Source: Pantoea wallisii
GTDB lineage: Bacteria; Pseudomonadota; Gammaproteobacteria; Enterobacterales; Enterobacteriaceae
DNA length: 64,000 nucleotides
Direction: 5' to 3'
Assembly (NCBI RefSeq): GCF_002095485.1
Contig: NZ_MLFS01000003.1
Location: 62,001-126,000, forward strand
Below, piece after piece: positions 7,333-17,398 of the stretch. A program made the position numbers and the translations under genes. Below the pieces are notes generated by a model. That model was not told the origin of the DNA and made no database searches. It saw nothing but the letters and a program-made list of their open reading frames with translations. The number at the start of each line of letters is the position of its first letter. The stretch's first letter is position 1.

Positions 7333-9377
7333 ACGACTCTGCGGCACACCCAGTTCGCGGAACACGTCCACAAACGCTGAAGGCCGCGCTTTATCAAACA
7401 GCAGCCACACCTGCTGGCGGGCGCGGGTCAGTGCCACGTACGCCAGCCGCCGCTCTTCGGCGTGTGCAAAGTCTTCGGGCTGCGGCAGTAATCCCTCTTC
7501 CATAATCGATTCACGCGCCTGCGCCGGGAAGCCGTCGCGCCCCTCGTGCAGCCCCAGCACAATGACAAAATCGGCCTGCTGCCCTTTGCTGGCATGGATG
7601 GTCATAAAATCCAGCGCTAACTTCGGCCAGCGCGTTTTGGCTTTATCCAGCACGGCCGGACGCAGATGGTGATAGCGTGCCAGTAACAGTATGCGCTCAT
7701 CCGGTTTTGCATACCCGCTCAGCTTATCCAGCAGCGCCTCCAGCTGATCGTCCGGCAACAGCGTCACTGACTTTTTATTGCCTTTACTCAGGCTATTAAG
7801 CGGCTTACGTAACTGGTGCGGGTTCTGCTGCACAAAACGATTTGCAATGTCTCCGATACGATCGTTAAAGCGGTAGGTCGTATCCAGCACGCAGCGATCG
7901 CCTTCGCCAAAATAGTGATGAAACGCGGTGGTCAGGCTCATTTCGGCGCCGCTGAAGCGATAAATCGCCTGCCAGTCATCGCCCACTGCAAACAGACTGG
8001 TGCGCTTATTCTGCTGGCGCAGCGCGGTTAACAAGGCGGCGCGCTGCGGTGAAATATCCTGGAACTCATCCACCAGAATGTGTTTCCACGGGCTGATAAA
8101 GCGTCCTTTGTCGAGCACGGCAATCGCCTGATGAATCAGGCCGGAGAAGTCCACTGCGCCCTCCTCTTTCAACGCGCTTTTCCACGCTTTTAGCAGCGGC
8201 GCCATCAGCTTAACGCGCTTGCTGAAGTTATCACGCAGCGCTTCTGGTACATCAGCAATCATTGCCGCCTGCGCGCCGCCGTGCATGCGCATCAGCCCAG
8301 CCAGCGCTCCAGCCGGGAAGCCAGCCGCTGCGCCAGCTTGTCATCCTGCCAGAAAGGCCCTTCCGGTACATCCCACGCCAGCTCGTCCTGCAGCCACTGC
8401 CGCCAGCCGCTGGCCTGCGCTTTCTTGCTTTTGCACTGCTCGCGCCAGTTATCGATAAGCAGCTGCCGGCGCGCCTTGCTGTCGCTCTCCAGCTTACTGA
8501 TGACCGGCTGTTTGTTACTACCTTCGCGAATGATATGCAGCGCCAGCGCGTGGAACGTACGCGCCTGAATGGCGCTGTCACCGAGCCGCGCCTGTATACG
8601 TTCGTTCATCTCCTCCGCCGCCTGACGGCCAAACGCCAGCAGCAGAATTTGCTCCGGCTGCGCCAGCCTGCGCTGCATCAGCCAACCAGCACGCGCCACC
8701 AGCACCGAGGTTTTCCCGCTGCCCGCGCCCGCCAGCACCAGCAAGGCGTCTTCGCCATTGACTACAGCTTCACACTGGGAAGAATTAAGCGGCGTGGTTT
8801 CCACGGTAGAAAAGAATTCGTGAAAATGGCTGATGACTTCGCGAGTCCACTGGCGATTACGCGCGCGAATAGCGGTTTCACCCTGCTCCAGCCACTGCTG
8901 GCAAAATTGCCACTGCTCGCGGCAGTTATCGAAATCTTCCAGGCGCGCGAGCGGCAGCGGCAAGGCGGCAAACTGTCGGGTTATACTCTCTTTAATGTCC
9001 GCCAGCTCACTGCGCTTCAGCCAGCGATCCTGTTCAGTGAATGTGATGATCTCCTGCTGCAGCGCTGTCAGCACCTGCGCGCTGACGTCGCTCATCTCCT
9101 GGCTCCACTGCTGCCAGGCGTGCTGCAGATAGTGGAAAAAGCGCTGGGTCTCCTGCCACTCGGTGCCGTGCAGACGTACCACTCTCTCCTCCGGCAGGTG
9201 GAACTCCAGTTCGCCCCAGACCATACCGCGTTTACAGGCGATGCTCAGCAGCTGGTTGAACGGAATAAGATATTCATGGCGATCGCCACTGACTTCCACG
9301 CCGGCCGCCAACAGACGCACCCGATTATAGGGGTGCTGCGCCAGCCGTTTGCCCATGGATGTAGCTTTTAGTTCCAT
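7324..9377 (-). pseudogene. helD: DNA helicase IV (HelD), interrupted by one frameshift
   Basis: The N-terminal part (from ATG at 9377) runs 361 codons through Walker A GAGSGKT (217-223), and the downstream part continues in another frame (MRMHGGAQAAM, Walker B VDEFQDISPQR, motif IV-VI TIHASKGQQADF and VALTRAR). Together they make a typical 684-aa UvrD-like superfamily 1 helicase that unwinds DNA 3' to 5'. The break is at the CCC run 8296-8298 on the plus strand. A fourth C turns RWLG-stop into RWLGLMRMHGG, exactly the family sequence. It is convergent with mgsA and divergent from yccF. Confidence 0.9.
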
Positions 9378-9498
9378 CTTCGCACCGTCATGTGGAATGC
9401 AATTATCGCGCAGTTTACCTGTCAGACTCTTACCGCTCCAGCCTTAAAGAGGCTAAACTGGGCGACACATATTGCGGATTGCAAAAGGAAAATGCGTT

Positions 9499-9942
9499 AT
9501 GCGCACCGTGCTTAATATTCTTAATTTCATACTGGGTGGTTTTATCACGACCCTGGGCTGGCTATTTGCGACGCTGATCAGCATCGTGCTGATTTTTACG
9601 CTGCCGCTGACGCGCTCATGCTGGGAGATCACCAAACTGTCGCTGTTACCGTTTGGCAATGAAGCGGTACACGTCGATGTGCTGCGTCCGGACAGCAAAA
9701 GCCATGTAATGAACGCCGGCGGAACCTTTCTGAACCTGTTCTGGCTGATCTTCTTTGGCTGGTGGCTGTGCCTGATGCATATCTCCACCGGCATTGTGCA
9801 GTGTCTGAGTATTATCGGCATCCCCACCGGCATTGCGCATTTCAAGATTGCGGCGATTGCGCTGTGGCCCGTTGGTCGCCGTGTGGTCTCGGTTGAAGAG
9901 GCGCAGGCCGCGCGTGAAGCGAACGCGCGTCGTCGTTACTGA
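9499..9942 (+). CDS. yccF: Inner-membrane protein YccF
   Basis: The 147-aa protein has two copies of the YccF domain, each with paired hydrophobic helices (LNILNFILGGFITTLGWLFA and TFLNLFWLIFFGWWLCLMHI). The role is unknown; it lies in the inner membrane in E. coli. The start at 9499 (MRTVLN) matches the family; an in-frame ATG nine codons upstream lacks a ribosome binding site. Eight bases separate it from yccS, so the pair is an operon. Confidence 0.92.
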   Translation: MRTVLNILNFILGGFITTLGWLFATLISIVLIFTLPLTRSCWEITKLSLLPFGNEAVHVDVLRPDSKSHVMNAGGTFLNLFWLIFFGWWLCLMHISTGIVQCLSIIGIPTGIAHFKIAAIALWPVGRRVVSVEEAQAAREANARRRY

Positions 9943-9950
9943 GGCGAATA

Positions 9951-12089
9951 ATGATGCATGATGCTTCACCGGGCTGGCGACGTTACCTGTTCAACAGCAG
10001 TCTGCGCTATCTGCTGCGCATTTTCTTTGCGCTGGCGGGTTGCGCGGCTTTTCCCTGGTGGCTGCAGCAAATTGAGTGGACCATCCCGCTGACGCTGGGC
10101 GTTGTGGCGGCGGCGCTGGCCGATCTTGACGATCGCTGGACCGGACGCGTACGTAACCTGGTCATTACCCTGCTGTGTTTCTGTATCGCTTCCGTTTCGG
10201 TTGAGCTGCTGTTTCCCTATCCCTGGGCCTTCGCAGGCGGCCTGGCGCTCTCCAGCTGGGGATTTATTCTGCTGGGCGCGCTGGGCCAGCGCTATGCGAC
10301 CATCGCCTTTGGCGCGCTGCTGATTGCGGTTTACACCATGCTTGGCATCGGTCTGTTTCCGCAGTGGTGGATGCAGCCCGCGCTACTGCTGATTGGCGCG
10401 CTCTGGTACAACCTGCTGACGTTTATTGGCCACCTGATGTTCCCGGTGCGCCCGGTGCAAGAGCAGCTGGCCGCCAGTTTTTCCCAGCTGGCGCGCTATC
10501 TGGAGGCCAAAGCCAATCTGTTTGATCCGGATGGCGGTGAGCAGGATGACGCGGCGCTGATCGCGACTGCCATGGTCAACAGCGCCCTGGTGGCACAACT
10601 TAATCAAACCAAGAGCACCATCCAGAGCCGTCTGCGCGGCGACCGTGGCTCACGCAGTACCCGGCGCAGCCTGCACTACTACTTTGTGGCGCAGGATATT
10701 CATGAACGCGCCAGCTCCTCACATCTGCAATACCATCTGCTGCGCGATGACTGGCGCTATAACGAAGTTCTGTTTCGCTTTCAGCGACTGCTGAATATGC
10801 AGGCGCAGGCGTGTCGCCAGCTGGCGGAGAACATTGTGCTGCGGCAGCGCTGGCATCATGACAGTCACTTCGAGCGTAGTTTCGAGCGGCTGGAGAGTAC
10901 CCTGCAGCGTCTGCAGCAGCAGGATCCCGAAGCCACTCATATCCGGCCGCTGTTCTGGCTGCTGCGCAACTTACGCGCTATCGATGCACAGCTGGCATCG
11001 ATTGAATCCGAACAGATACTGGCCGAGCCGCTCACACCAGCCGACATTAATCTTTCGCGCGAAGGGCTGAGCGGCTGGGCAGATATACGCCTGCGCCTGA
11101 GCCGCCATCTGAGTCCGTCCTCTGCGCTGTTCCGCCATGCGGTGCGCATGTCGCTGGTCCTGTGCGTAGGCTATGCGTTTATCCAGATCACCGGCCTGCA
11201 TCGTGGCTACTGGATTTTGCTTACCAGCCTTTTTGTGTGCCAGCCTAACTACAACGCTACGCGACGGCGGCTGGCGCTGCGTATCGGTGGCACGCTGGCG
11301 GGCATCGCCATTGGGCTGCCGGTGCTATGGCTGGTGCCGTCGATCGAAGGCCAGCTCATTCTGATTGTGCTCAGTGGCGTGCTGTTTTTTGCCTTCCGTC
11401 AGATTCAGTACGCCCAGGCCACGCTGTTCATCACGCTGCTGGTGCTGCTGTGCTTTAATCTGCTGGGTGAAGGTTTCGACGTGGCCCTGCCGCGCGTGGT
11501 GGATACGCTGCTTGGCTGCGGTCTTGCCTGGCTGGCGGTGGCCTTTGTCTGGCCGGACTGGCGCTTCCGGCAGCTTAGCACCGTGGCCGATCGCACCCTG
11601 AATGCCAACTGCCGTTACCTGGATGCCATCATGGAGCAATATCACCAGGGCAAAGATAACCGCCTTGCCTACCGTATTGCGCGTCGTGATGCTCACAACG
11701 CCGACGCGGAGCTGGCTTCTGTGGTCTCCAACATGAGCAGCGAGCTGAAACTGCAGCAGCCGCTGCGGGAAGATGCGTTTCGCCTGCTCTGCCTGAATCA
11801 CTCCTTCCTGAGTTACATCTCTGCGCTCGGCGCCCACCGCGATCGCCTGCCCGAAGGCGAGCTACTCCAGCTGCTGGACGATGCGGTATGTTTTGTCGAG
11901 GACGTACTGCAAATTGAGCGCGTCGATGAAACCCAGGCCAATGCGATGCAGCAGGCGTTAATGCAGCGCCTCAGCGCACTGAAAAACGCTGCGGAAGCGC
12001 AGGCTCCGTTGGTTATCCAGCAGCTGGGATTACTGATTGCCCTGCTGCCTGAAATCGCCCGCCTGCGCCGTACGCTCGCCAGTCGCTAA
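9951..12089 (+). CDS. yccS: Inner-membrane protein YccS (FUSC family, putative efflux)
   Basis: The 712-aa protein is close to E. coli YccS (about 717 aa). It has two clusters of membrane segments (residues about 15-165 and 395-520), each followed by a cytoplasmic helical domain, which is the layout of fusaric acid resistance/aromatic acid exporter (FUSC) proteins. No substrate is established. Its last four bases overlap the end of convergent sxy. Confidence 0.92.
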   Translation: MMHDASPGWRRYLFNSSLRYLLRIFFALAGCAAFPWWLQQIEWTIPLTLGVVAAALADLDDRWTGRVRNLVITLLCFCIASVSVELLFPYPWAFAGGLALSSWGFILLGALGQRYATIAFGALLIAVYTMLGIGLFPQWWMQPALLLIGALWYNLLTFIGHLMFPVRPVQEQLAASFSQLARYLEAKANLFDPDGGEQDDAALIATAMVNSALVAQLNQTKSTIQSRLRGDRGSRSTRRSLHYYFVAQDIHERASSSHLQYHLLRDDWRYNEVLFRFQRLLNMQAQACRQLAENIVLRQRWHHDSHFERSFERLESTLQRLQQQDPEATHIRPLFWLLRNLRAIDAQLASIESEQILAEPLTPADINLSREGLSGWADIRLRLSRHLSPSSALFRHAVRMSLVLCVGYAFIQITGLHRGYWILLTSLFVCQPNYNATRRRLALRIGGTLAGIAIGLPVLWLVPSIEGQLILIVLSGVLFFAFRQIQYAQATLFITLLVLLCFNLLGEGFDVALPRVVDTLLGCGLAWLAVAFVWPDWRFRQLSTVADRTLNANCRYLDAIMEQYHQGKDNRLAYRIARRDAHNADAELASVVSNMSSELKLQQPLREDAFRLLCLNHSFLSYISALGAHRDRLPEGELLQLLDDAVCFVEDVLQIERVDETQANAMQQALMQRLSALKNAAEAQAPLVIQQLGLLIALLPEIARLRRTLASR

Positions 12090-12715
12090 GGGGATAGTCG
12101 CTCCCCGGCTGCGTGCTGGCGGAGCGTCTTCTGGTACCAGACGCTGAGCTCTTCGCGCACCGCCGCCGGCAGCGCGGCCTCATGATGCCCGGATATCGCA
12201 CCCTCCAGTGCCAGCAGGGTCTTTAAGCCAATATCTTTATTCAGGGCACGCAGTTTTAGCCAGCTTTCACGTGAACCGGTTTCGTACAATAGTCTGACCG
12301 AACTGATGCCCACCTTGTGTAGCATCAGCTCCAGGCGCAGGCTGAGATTGGGCAGATCTTTTAGCCTCAGTGAGACATGTCTGGTGGCTGCTTCATCCTG
12401 TGCGGCCTGCAGTGAGCTGGCCGAAAGCCGCAATAATTGATCTTTGTCCTGCCACAGTTGTTGATCCACTTTAAAGTAGCTCAGCGTGACGGGCATACCG
12501 CGTTTACGATACACCAGCGGCTCCATGGGTCGCTGCGTGGCGTAATGCTGAAGCGCCTCGCTGGCACGCAGGTAGAGCGCATCGTCGTTAATATAGGCAA
12601 AAACCACCTTCTCAACGGCCAGCGCGTAACCACCAAACTGAGTGCGGGATTCGATTTTACCCAAGGCTGCCAGCTGGGCTTTTGATCGTTCAACTACCGG
12701 GTTACTTCTCTTCAT
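12086..12715 (-). CDS. sxy: Competence regulator Sxy/TfoX
   Basis: The 209-aa protein has an N-terminal TfoX domain (ESRTQFGGYALAVEKVVFAY) and a C-terminal TfoX domain (LPNLSLRLELMLHKVGISSV). The length is the same as in E. coli. Sxy acts with CRP at CRP-S promoters to switch on DNA-uptake genes, and comEC at the other end of this window belongs to that regulon. The 3' end overlaps yccS by 4 bp. The 5' region is shared with sulA, which is divergent. Confidence 0.93.
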   Translation of the reverse strand: MKRSNPVVERSKAQLAALGKIESRTQFGGYALAVEKVVFAYINDDALYLRASEALQHYATQRPMEPLVYRKRGMPVTLSYFKVDQQLWQDKDQLLRLSASSLQAAQDEAATRHVSLRLKDLPNLSLRLELMLHKVGISSVRLLYETGSRESWLKLRALNKDIGLKTLLALEGAISGHHEAALPAAVREELSVWYQKTLRQHAAGERLSP

Positions 12716-12898
12716 AACGTCCCCTTATTCTGATTCCATGCGCGGGAAATTTCCTATAAAAGCTCGGATATTCATTCAGTTAGAAGATAGAAAAAACGAT
12801 TTAGCTGTTCAATGAATAAAAGCGTTTCAGACCGGATCTTGTGCAGAATTTGCGAGGCATTTTCAGAAATTGAGGTTGATCTTTGTTCACGAAGCCAG

Positions 12899-12918
12899 TA
12901 CTGTACATCCATACAGTT
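12899..12918 (+). promoter_or_regulatory. LexA (SOS) box of sulA
   Basis: TACTGTACATCCATACAGTT is a near-perfect match to the SOS box TACTGTATATATATACAGTA, with the intact CTGT-N8-ACAG core. It is virtually the same as the E. coli sulA box. It lies 21 bp before the start codon and so would cover the promoter. Confidence 0.95.
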
Positions 12919-12939
12919 CATTACTGAGTGATTAAAAAT

Positions 12940-13431
12940 ATGCGTACTCACTTCTCTGGCCCTGCCGATCGTTCCCGCCGTTTCGCTGCTTCCGGCTTAA
13001 CGCAATCCTCTATGGGGGGAATCACGGAATTACGCTATAGCGAACAACCGGGTATGATGCCGTTGCTGCTGTTGCCGGTTCTGAAGCAGCTGAGTGCGCA
13101 GTCACGGTGGCAGCTGTGGCTGACGCCAGCCTGCAAACTGAATCGCAGCTGGATGCAGCAGTCCGGATTACCGCTGGAGAAGAGTATGCACATCACACAA
13201 TCAGCGCGCTTCAGCACGGTTGAGAGTATGGTAAAAGCGCTGCGCACAGGAAATTACAGTGTGGTTCTGGCGTGGATTCCGTATGAGTTAACGGACAGTG
13301 AGCGTCTGGAACTGGAGCAGGCAGCAACAGAAGGCGAAGCGCTGGGGTTAATTATGCGACCACAGGGTCACGATCGCGCCTTCTCCAGACAATCAAATGC
13401 AGCAAAAATTCCCTCAGATTTGTTTCATTAA
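12940..13431 (+). CDS. sulA: SOS cell-division inhibitor SulA
   Basis: The 163-aa protein matches SulA in its core: LLLLPVLKQLSAQSRWQLWL and TVESMVKALRTGNYSVVLAW. SulA binds FtsZ and blocks septation during DNA damage; Lon degrades it. The LexA box directly upstream gives its regulation. The start at 12940 (MRTHFSG) is preferred; another ATG four codons upstream is possible. The N-terminal 30 residues are the least conserved part, as usual. Confidence 0.94.
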   Translation: MRTHFSGPADRSRRFAASGLTQSSMGGITELRYSEQPGMMPLLLLPVLKQLSAQSRWQLWLTPACKLNRSWMQQSGLPLEKSMHITQSARFSTVESMVKALRTGNYSVVLAWIPYELTDSERLELEQAATEGEALGLIMRPQGHDRAFSRQSNAAKIPSDLFH

Positions 13432-13618
13432 GTAAAAGTAAGATTTTTCTCAGGATTTTTTTTACAGAAGTTGCGGCTAACCCACTGATTCTTTTCCCGC
13501 CAGCTTTGACAATGGGTTAGCGACATTTTCCTTTTTCTGTAGCGAAAATTTTGCCATGTCATTTGTTAAAATGTGTGTATAAATCCCTGTTTTTTTATCT
13601 TCCGGCGTCACATCATAC

Positions 13619-13781
13619 TTGTAAGTTTCCAATCTCGTTGTAGACTTTACCTCGCCAGGGTGCTCAATAACCTCCGTTTTTTTTCGGTAGAGTCATAAGC
13701 GAGCGTTCAGACCCGGCGAAGGATTACAACCAAGAGCAACTTTTTTGCTCATTGCCTATTTGGATGATAACGAGGCGCAAA
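13619..13781 (+). promoter_or_regulatory. ompA promoter and long 5' leader
   Basis: TTGTAA (13619-13624), a 16-bp spacer and TAGACT (13641-13646) match the E. coli ompA promoter base for base over most of their length. The roughly 130-nt leader that follows includes a hairpin (GAGCAA at 13734-13739 with TTGCTC at 13745-13750) just before the ribosome binding site ACGAGGCGC. In E. coli this leader stabilises the mRNA and is the MicA target. The bases 13432-13618 between sulA and this promoter are AT-rich, with no other feature I can name. Confidence 0.8.
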
Positions 13782-14855
13782 ATGAAAAAGACAGCTATCG
13801 CAATTGCAGTGGCACTGGCTGGCTTCGCTACCGTAGCGCAGGCCGCTCCTAAAGATAACACCTGGTATACCGGTGCTAAACTGGGCTGGTCTCAGTACCA
13901 CGATACTGGTTACTACGGTAACGGTTACGCGAACAACGACGGTCCAACTCACGAATCTCAGCTGGGCGCAGGTGCATTCCTGGGCTATCAGGCGAACCCA
14001 TACCTGGGCTTCGAGCTGGGCTACGACTGGCTGGGCCGTATGCCTAACAAAGGCAACGAAGTAAATGGCGCGTTCAAAGCACAAGGCGTTCAGCTGGCTG
14101 CTAAACTGAGCTACCCAATTGCTGACGATCTGGACGTGTACACCCGTCTGGGTGGTATGGTATGGCGTGCAGACTCTACTCAGGCTAATGTTGCTAACGG
14201 CACTCGTATCAGCGATCACGACACCGGCGTTTCTCCGCTGGCTGCTGTAGGTGTTGAATACGCACTGACCAAAAACTGGGCTACCCGCCTGGACTACCAG
14301 TGGGTTAACAACATCGGTGATGCAGGTACTGTTGGCGCACGTCCAGACAACAGCATGCTGAGCGTTGGCGTTTCTTACCGTTTCGGTCAGGATGAAGATG
14401 CAGCACCTGTTGTTGCTCCGGCTCCAGCACCAGCTCCGGTTGTTGAAACCAAGCGTTTCACCCTGAAGTCTGACGTTCTGTTCACCTTCAACAAAGCAAC
14501 CCTGAAGCCAGAAGGCCAGCAGGCTCTGGATCAGCTGTACAGCCAGCTGAGCTCAATGGATCCGAAAGACGGCTCTGTTGTAGTACTGGGCTTCACCGAT
14601 CGCATCGGTTCAGAGCAGTACAACCAGAAACTGTCTGAGAAGCGCGCACAGTCTGTAGTTGATTACCTGGTATCTAAAGGTATCCCTTCTAACAAGATCT
14701 CTGCACGTGGCATGGGCAAATCTAACCCGGTTACTGGCAACACCTGTGACAGCGTGAAAGGCCGTAACGCCCTGATCGACTGCCTGGCGCCAGACCGTCG
14801 CGTTGAAATCGACGTGAAAGGTATCAAAGACGTTGTAACTCAGCCACAGGCTTAA
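13782..14855 (+). CDS. ompA: Outer membrane protein A
   Basis: The 357-aa precursor has a 21-residue signal peptide ([20 protein letters not shown]). An eight-stranded barrel opens [20 protein letters not shown], then comes a Pro/Ala hinge ([13 protein letters not shown]) and a C-terminal OmpA domain that binds peptidoglycan (the [20 protein letters not shown] motif and two cysteines near the end). It anchors the outer membrane to the wall. The codon usage is strongly biased, as in highly expressed genes. The start is MKKT; upstream in-frame codons belong to the leader. Confidence 0.98.
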   Translation: MKKTAIAIAVALAGFATVAQAAPKDNTWYTGAKLGWSQYHDTGYYGNGYANNDGPTHESQLGAGAFLGYQANPYLGFELGYDWLGRMPNKGNEVNGAFKAQGVQLAAKLSYPIADDLDVYTRLGGMVWRADSTQANVANGTRISDHDTGVSPLAAVGVEYALTKNWATRLDYQWVNNIGDAGTVGARPDNSMLSVGVSYRFGQDEDAAPVVAPAPAPAPVVETKRFTLKSDVLFTFNKATLKPEGQQALDQLYSQLSSMDPKDGSVVVLGFTDRIGSEQYNQKLSEKRAQSVVDYLVSKGIPSNKISARGMGKSNPVTGNTCDSVKGRNALIDCLAPDRRVEIDVKGIKDVVTQPQA

Positions 14856-14867
14856 GTTATCGCGTAA

Positions 14868-14899
14868 TAAAAAACCCCGCTTTGGCGGGGTTTTTTTTA
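14868..14899. terminator. Terminator between ompA and matP
   Basis: AAAACCCCGC-TTTG-GCGGGGTTTT with a long T run on the plus strand and an A run on the left ends both ompA and the convergent matP transcripts. Confidence 0.9.
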
Positions 14900-14947
14900 T
14901 GGCTGCTATGTAATCAGCTGACACGCGGCAAACGCTGCGCTTAGCGC

Positions 14948-15415
14948 TTAGCTCTTATCCGCGTCGCCCTTCCCGAGGATAGCCTGCAGATCCTGTTTTA
15001 GCGTTGACATCTGGCTGGCATACTTCTCTTTACGCTCTGCATCTTCAATCAGCTGTACGATGGTCTCAGAGAGCGTACTGCTGCGCCGTTGAGCCAGCCC
15101 CGCAAGACGCTGCCACACCAGATACTCCAGATCGATCGATTTCTTGCGCGTGTGCTGATGTTCAGCATTGAAATGGCGTTTGCGGCGCGCACGGATCGTC
15201 TGCTTGAGGCGATTTTCAAGGTCAGGATGAATGTGCTGCGCAATCCAGTCGCCCACTTCAGTTGGACGATTCTCAATCGCCAGCAGCTCATTCACGGCCG
15301 CCTGCGCAGCGCTTAGCTCCAGATGACGGGTGATCAACTCCCCTTCCCGATGCTTTTTCACCAGGTATTTCCACTTCCATCCACTTTCAAGATTTTCGAG
15401 TTGCTGGTATTTCAT
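14948..15415 (-). CDS. matP: Macrodomain Ter protein MatP
   Basis: The 155-aa protein starts [20 protein letters not shown], the invariant MatP N-terminus. The four-helix and ribbon-helix-helix DNA-binding domains follow ([20 protein letters not shown]). MatP binds matS sites, compacts the Ter macrodomain and delays its segregation, partly by displacing MukBEF; mukBEF lies 34 kb away in this window. A longer frame upstream (to 15487) is ignored because the family start at 15415 is unmistakable. Confidence 0.95.
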   Translation of the reverse strand: MKYQQLENLESGWKWKYLVKKHREGELITRHLELSAAQAAVNELLAIENRPTEVGDWIAQHIHPDLENRLKQTIRARRKRHFNAEHQHTRKKSIDLEYLVWQRLAGLAQRRSSTLSETIVQLIEDAERKEKYASQMSTLKQDLQAILGKGDADKS

Positions 15416-15521
15416 CGGAATCTCATCGTGATCACGTAACAATCTAAGAATAACAGCTTTTTTCCTGGATGCAGCAAGGAAAAACATGTTGTGGACGTCA
15501 CAATTCGGGCCAGAACTCCAC

Positions 15522-15550
15522 AGTGCTTAACCAGGCTGATTCCTGTATAA
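15522..15550 (+). promoter_or_regulatory. Putative promoter of the lonH gene
   Basis: A perfect -10 box TATAAT (15545-15550) lies 35 bp before the proposed TTG start. The -35 region (AGTGCT, 17-bp spacing) is poor. The box matters because it places the transcript start downstream of all in-frame ATGs before 15586. Confidence 0.45.
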
Positions 15551-15585
15551 TCGCGCTTTTCCTGAATCAGACTAATGCGAATATT

Positions 15586-17331
15586 TTGACCAGCTCTCAA
15601 ATTACGTGGCAAGCCCTGCAGCCGGATAACACCCGCTACCAATCCATTTTTTCTACCGTCTCCCTGGAAGAGTGCGATAGTCTTGCCGCGGTTCAGCCGC
15701 GTCTGCTGAATGCGCTGGCGCATTTACATCATCAAACGCTGGGTTTCCCGCTGCTGCTGCTGCGCAGTCAGGAGAACAGCGATTATCTCGCCTGTATTGC
15801 TGAAGCTGCGCGCCGCTTCCAGCCTGATGAAACGGCCCTGTACGGCGGTGATTACCATATCATGGGCGATACCGTCAGCCTGCTTCCGCCTGCGGATGCC
15901 AGCCGGCCGTTCACCAGCCGTGGCGGCGTGCATTTTGCCGACTGGGTTGAGTCCGAACAGCTGTTTGGCTGCGTGCGCCAGTACAAAGATCGCGTGCAGC
16001 TGGAGCCGGGTCTGCTGCATCGGGCAAATGGCGGCACGCTGATTCTGTCGATCAATACCCTGCTGTCGCAGCCTTTGCTGTGGCTGCGTCTGCGTAAGTT
16101 TATAGAACAGGGCCGCTTTGACTGGTACTCCCAGGATGAGCGCCAGCCACTGCCTCTCACCATCCCCTCCCTGCCGCTGCAGCTGCGTCTGGTGCTGTGT
16201 GGCGATCGTGATGCGCTTGCCAGCTTCCAGGAGCTGGACGTTGAAGTGCATGAGATGGCGCTCTACAGCGAGTTCGAAGAGAACCTGCAAATCGTTGATG
16301 AAGAGGATATGACGGCGTGGTGCCAGTGGACGCTGACGCAGGCCAGACAGGCCGGTTTAGCCGCGCCGGAAGCCGATTTCTGGCCACCGCTCATCAATGA
16401 AGCCGTGCGCATGTCCGGCGATCAGGAGACGCTGCCGCTCTGCCCGCGCTGGCTACGCCGTCAGTTACAGGAAGCGTCGCTGCACGGCGAAGCGATAAAT
16501 GCTGAAGCGCTGAAAGATGCGCTGGAAGCCCGTCAGTGGCGTGAAAGCTTCCTGGTCGACCGTATGCGCGATGAGATCCTGTTCAACCAGATCATGATCG
16601 AGACCGAAGGCGAAGTGGTGGGTCAGATTAATGGCCTCTCTGTGATTGAGTTCCCCGGCCATCCACGTCCATGGGGTGAACCGTCGCGTATCACCTGCGT
16701 GGTACATCCGGGCGATGGGGAGTTTACCGACGTAGAGCGTAAAGCCGAGCTGGGCGGTAATATTCACGCCAAAGGTATGATGATCATGCAGGCATACCTG
16801 ATTGCCGAACTGGAGCTTGAGCAGCAGCTGCCCTTCTCCGCTTCGCTGGTGTTTGAACAGTCCTACTCCGAGGTCGACGGGGATAGCGCTTCACTGGCCG
16901 AGCTGTGTGCGTTAATCAGCGCGCTGGCAAATCAACCGCTCAGCCAGCACATCGCCGTCACCGGTTCGGTCGATCAGTTTGGTAATGTGCAACCAGTTGG
17001 TGGTCTCAATGAGAAGGTTGAGGGCTTCTTCCATATCTGTCAGGCACGCGAGCTGACCGGCAAACAGGGGGTGATTCTGCCTGCCAGTAACCTGCGCCAT
17101 CTGAGCCTGAGCCAGGATGTGGTCGATGCGGTGCAGCAGGGTCAGTTCCACATCTGGGCGATTGAGCGCGTCGACGAAGCGCTGCCGCTGTTAACCGGTG
17201 TCGTCTGGCAAAGTGAGAGCGGTGAATCGTTACTGAATACCATTCAGGAGCGCATTACACAATTTAATCAGCAGGAGTCACGCCCGCGCGCATGGCCGTT
17301 ACGCTGGCTTAACTGGTTTAACCACAACTGA
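15586..17331 (+). CDS. lonH: Lon-like protease without an active AAA+ core (LonH/YcbZ)
   Basis: The 581-aa protein ends in a Lon-type (S16) protease domain. Ser434 (VDGDSAS) and Lys477 (GGLNEKVEG) form the Ser-Lys dyad and are 43 residues apart, the same spacing as Ser679/Lys722 in E. coli Lon. The N-terminal two thirds lack a clear Walker A motif, as in E. coli YcbZ. The start is taken as TTG 15586 because the next residues (TSSQITWQALQPDNTRYQSI) align with the E. coli N-terminus. The next gene is fabA. Its substrates are poorly defined. Confidence 0.88.
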   Translation: MTSSQITWQALQPDNTRYQSIFSTVSLEECDSLAAVQPRLLNALAHLHHQTLGFPLLLLRSQENSDYLACIAEAARRFQPDETALYGGDYHIMGDTVSLLPPADASRPFTSRGGVHFADWVESEQLFGCVRQYKDRVQLEPGLLHRANGGTLILSINTLLSQPLLWLRLRKFIEQGRFDWYSQDERQPLPLTIPSLPLQLRLVLCGDRDALASFQELDVEVHEMALYSEFEENLQIVDEEDMTAWCQWTLTQARQAGLAAPEADFWPPLINEAVRMSGDQETLPLCPRWLRRQLQEASLHGEAINAEALKDALEARQWRESFLVDRMRDEILFNQIMIETEGEVVGQINGLSVIEFPGHPRPWGEPSRITCVVHPGDGEFTDVERKAELGGNIHAKGMMIMQAYLIAELELEQQLPFSASLVFEQSYSEVDGDSASLAELCALISALANQPLSQHIAVTGSVDQFGNVQPVGGLNEKVEGFFHICQARELTGKQGVILPASNLRHLSLSQDVVDAVQQGQFHIWAIERVDEALPLLTGVVWQSESGESLLNTIQERITQFNQQESRPRAWPLRWLNWFNHN

Positions 17332-17342
17332 TAGCATTGCTC

Positions 17343-17360
17343 AGCGTACAACTGTTCGCT
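17343..17360 (+). promoter_or_regulatory. FabR operator upstream of fabA
   Basis: AGCGTACAACTGTTCGCT is an inverted repeat that matches the FabR box AGCGTACA-N2-TGTACGCT except for one base. FabR represses fabA and fabB when unsaturated acyl-ACP or acyl-CoA is plentiful. The site is 38 bp before the fabA start. Confidence 0.8.
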
Positions 17361-17398
17361 AATATTCGGACTTCACTAAAAGAAGGCATATTGAGAAC

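Noticed and set aside
8262-9371. 369-codon plus-strand frame antisense to helD
   Set aside because: It mirrors the conserved helD frame, has no motifs and spans the proven helicase sequence.
14948-15415. matS sites (GTGAC-N3-GTCAC) for MatP in the window
   Set aside because: I saw several GTGAC half-sites but no full match by eye. The scan was not exhaustive, so I report none.
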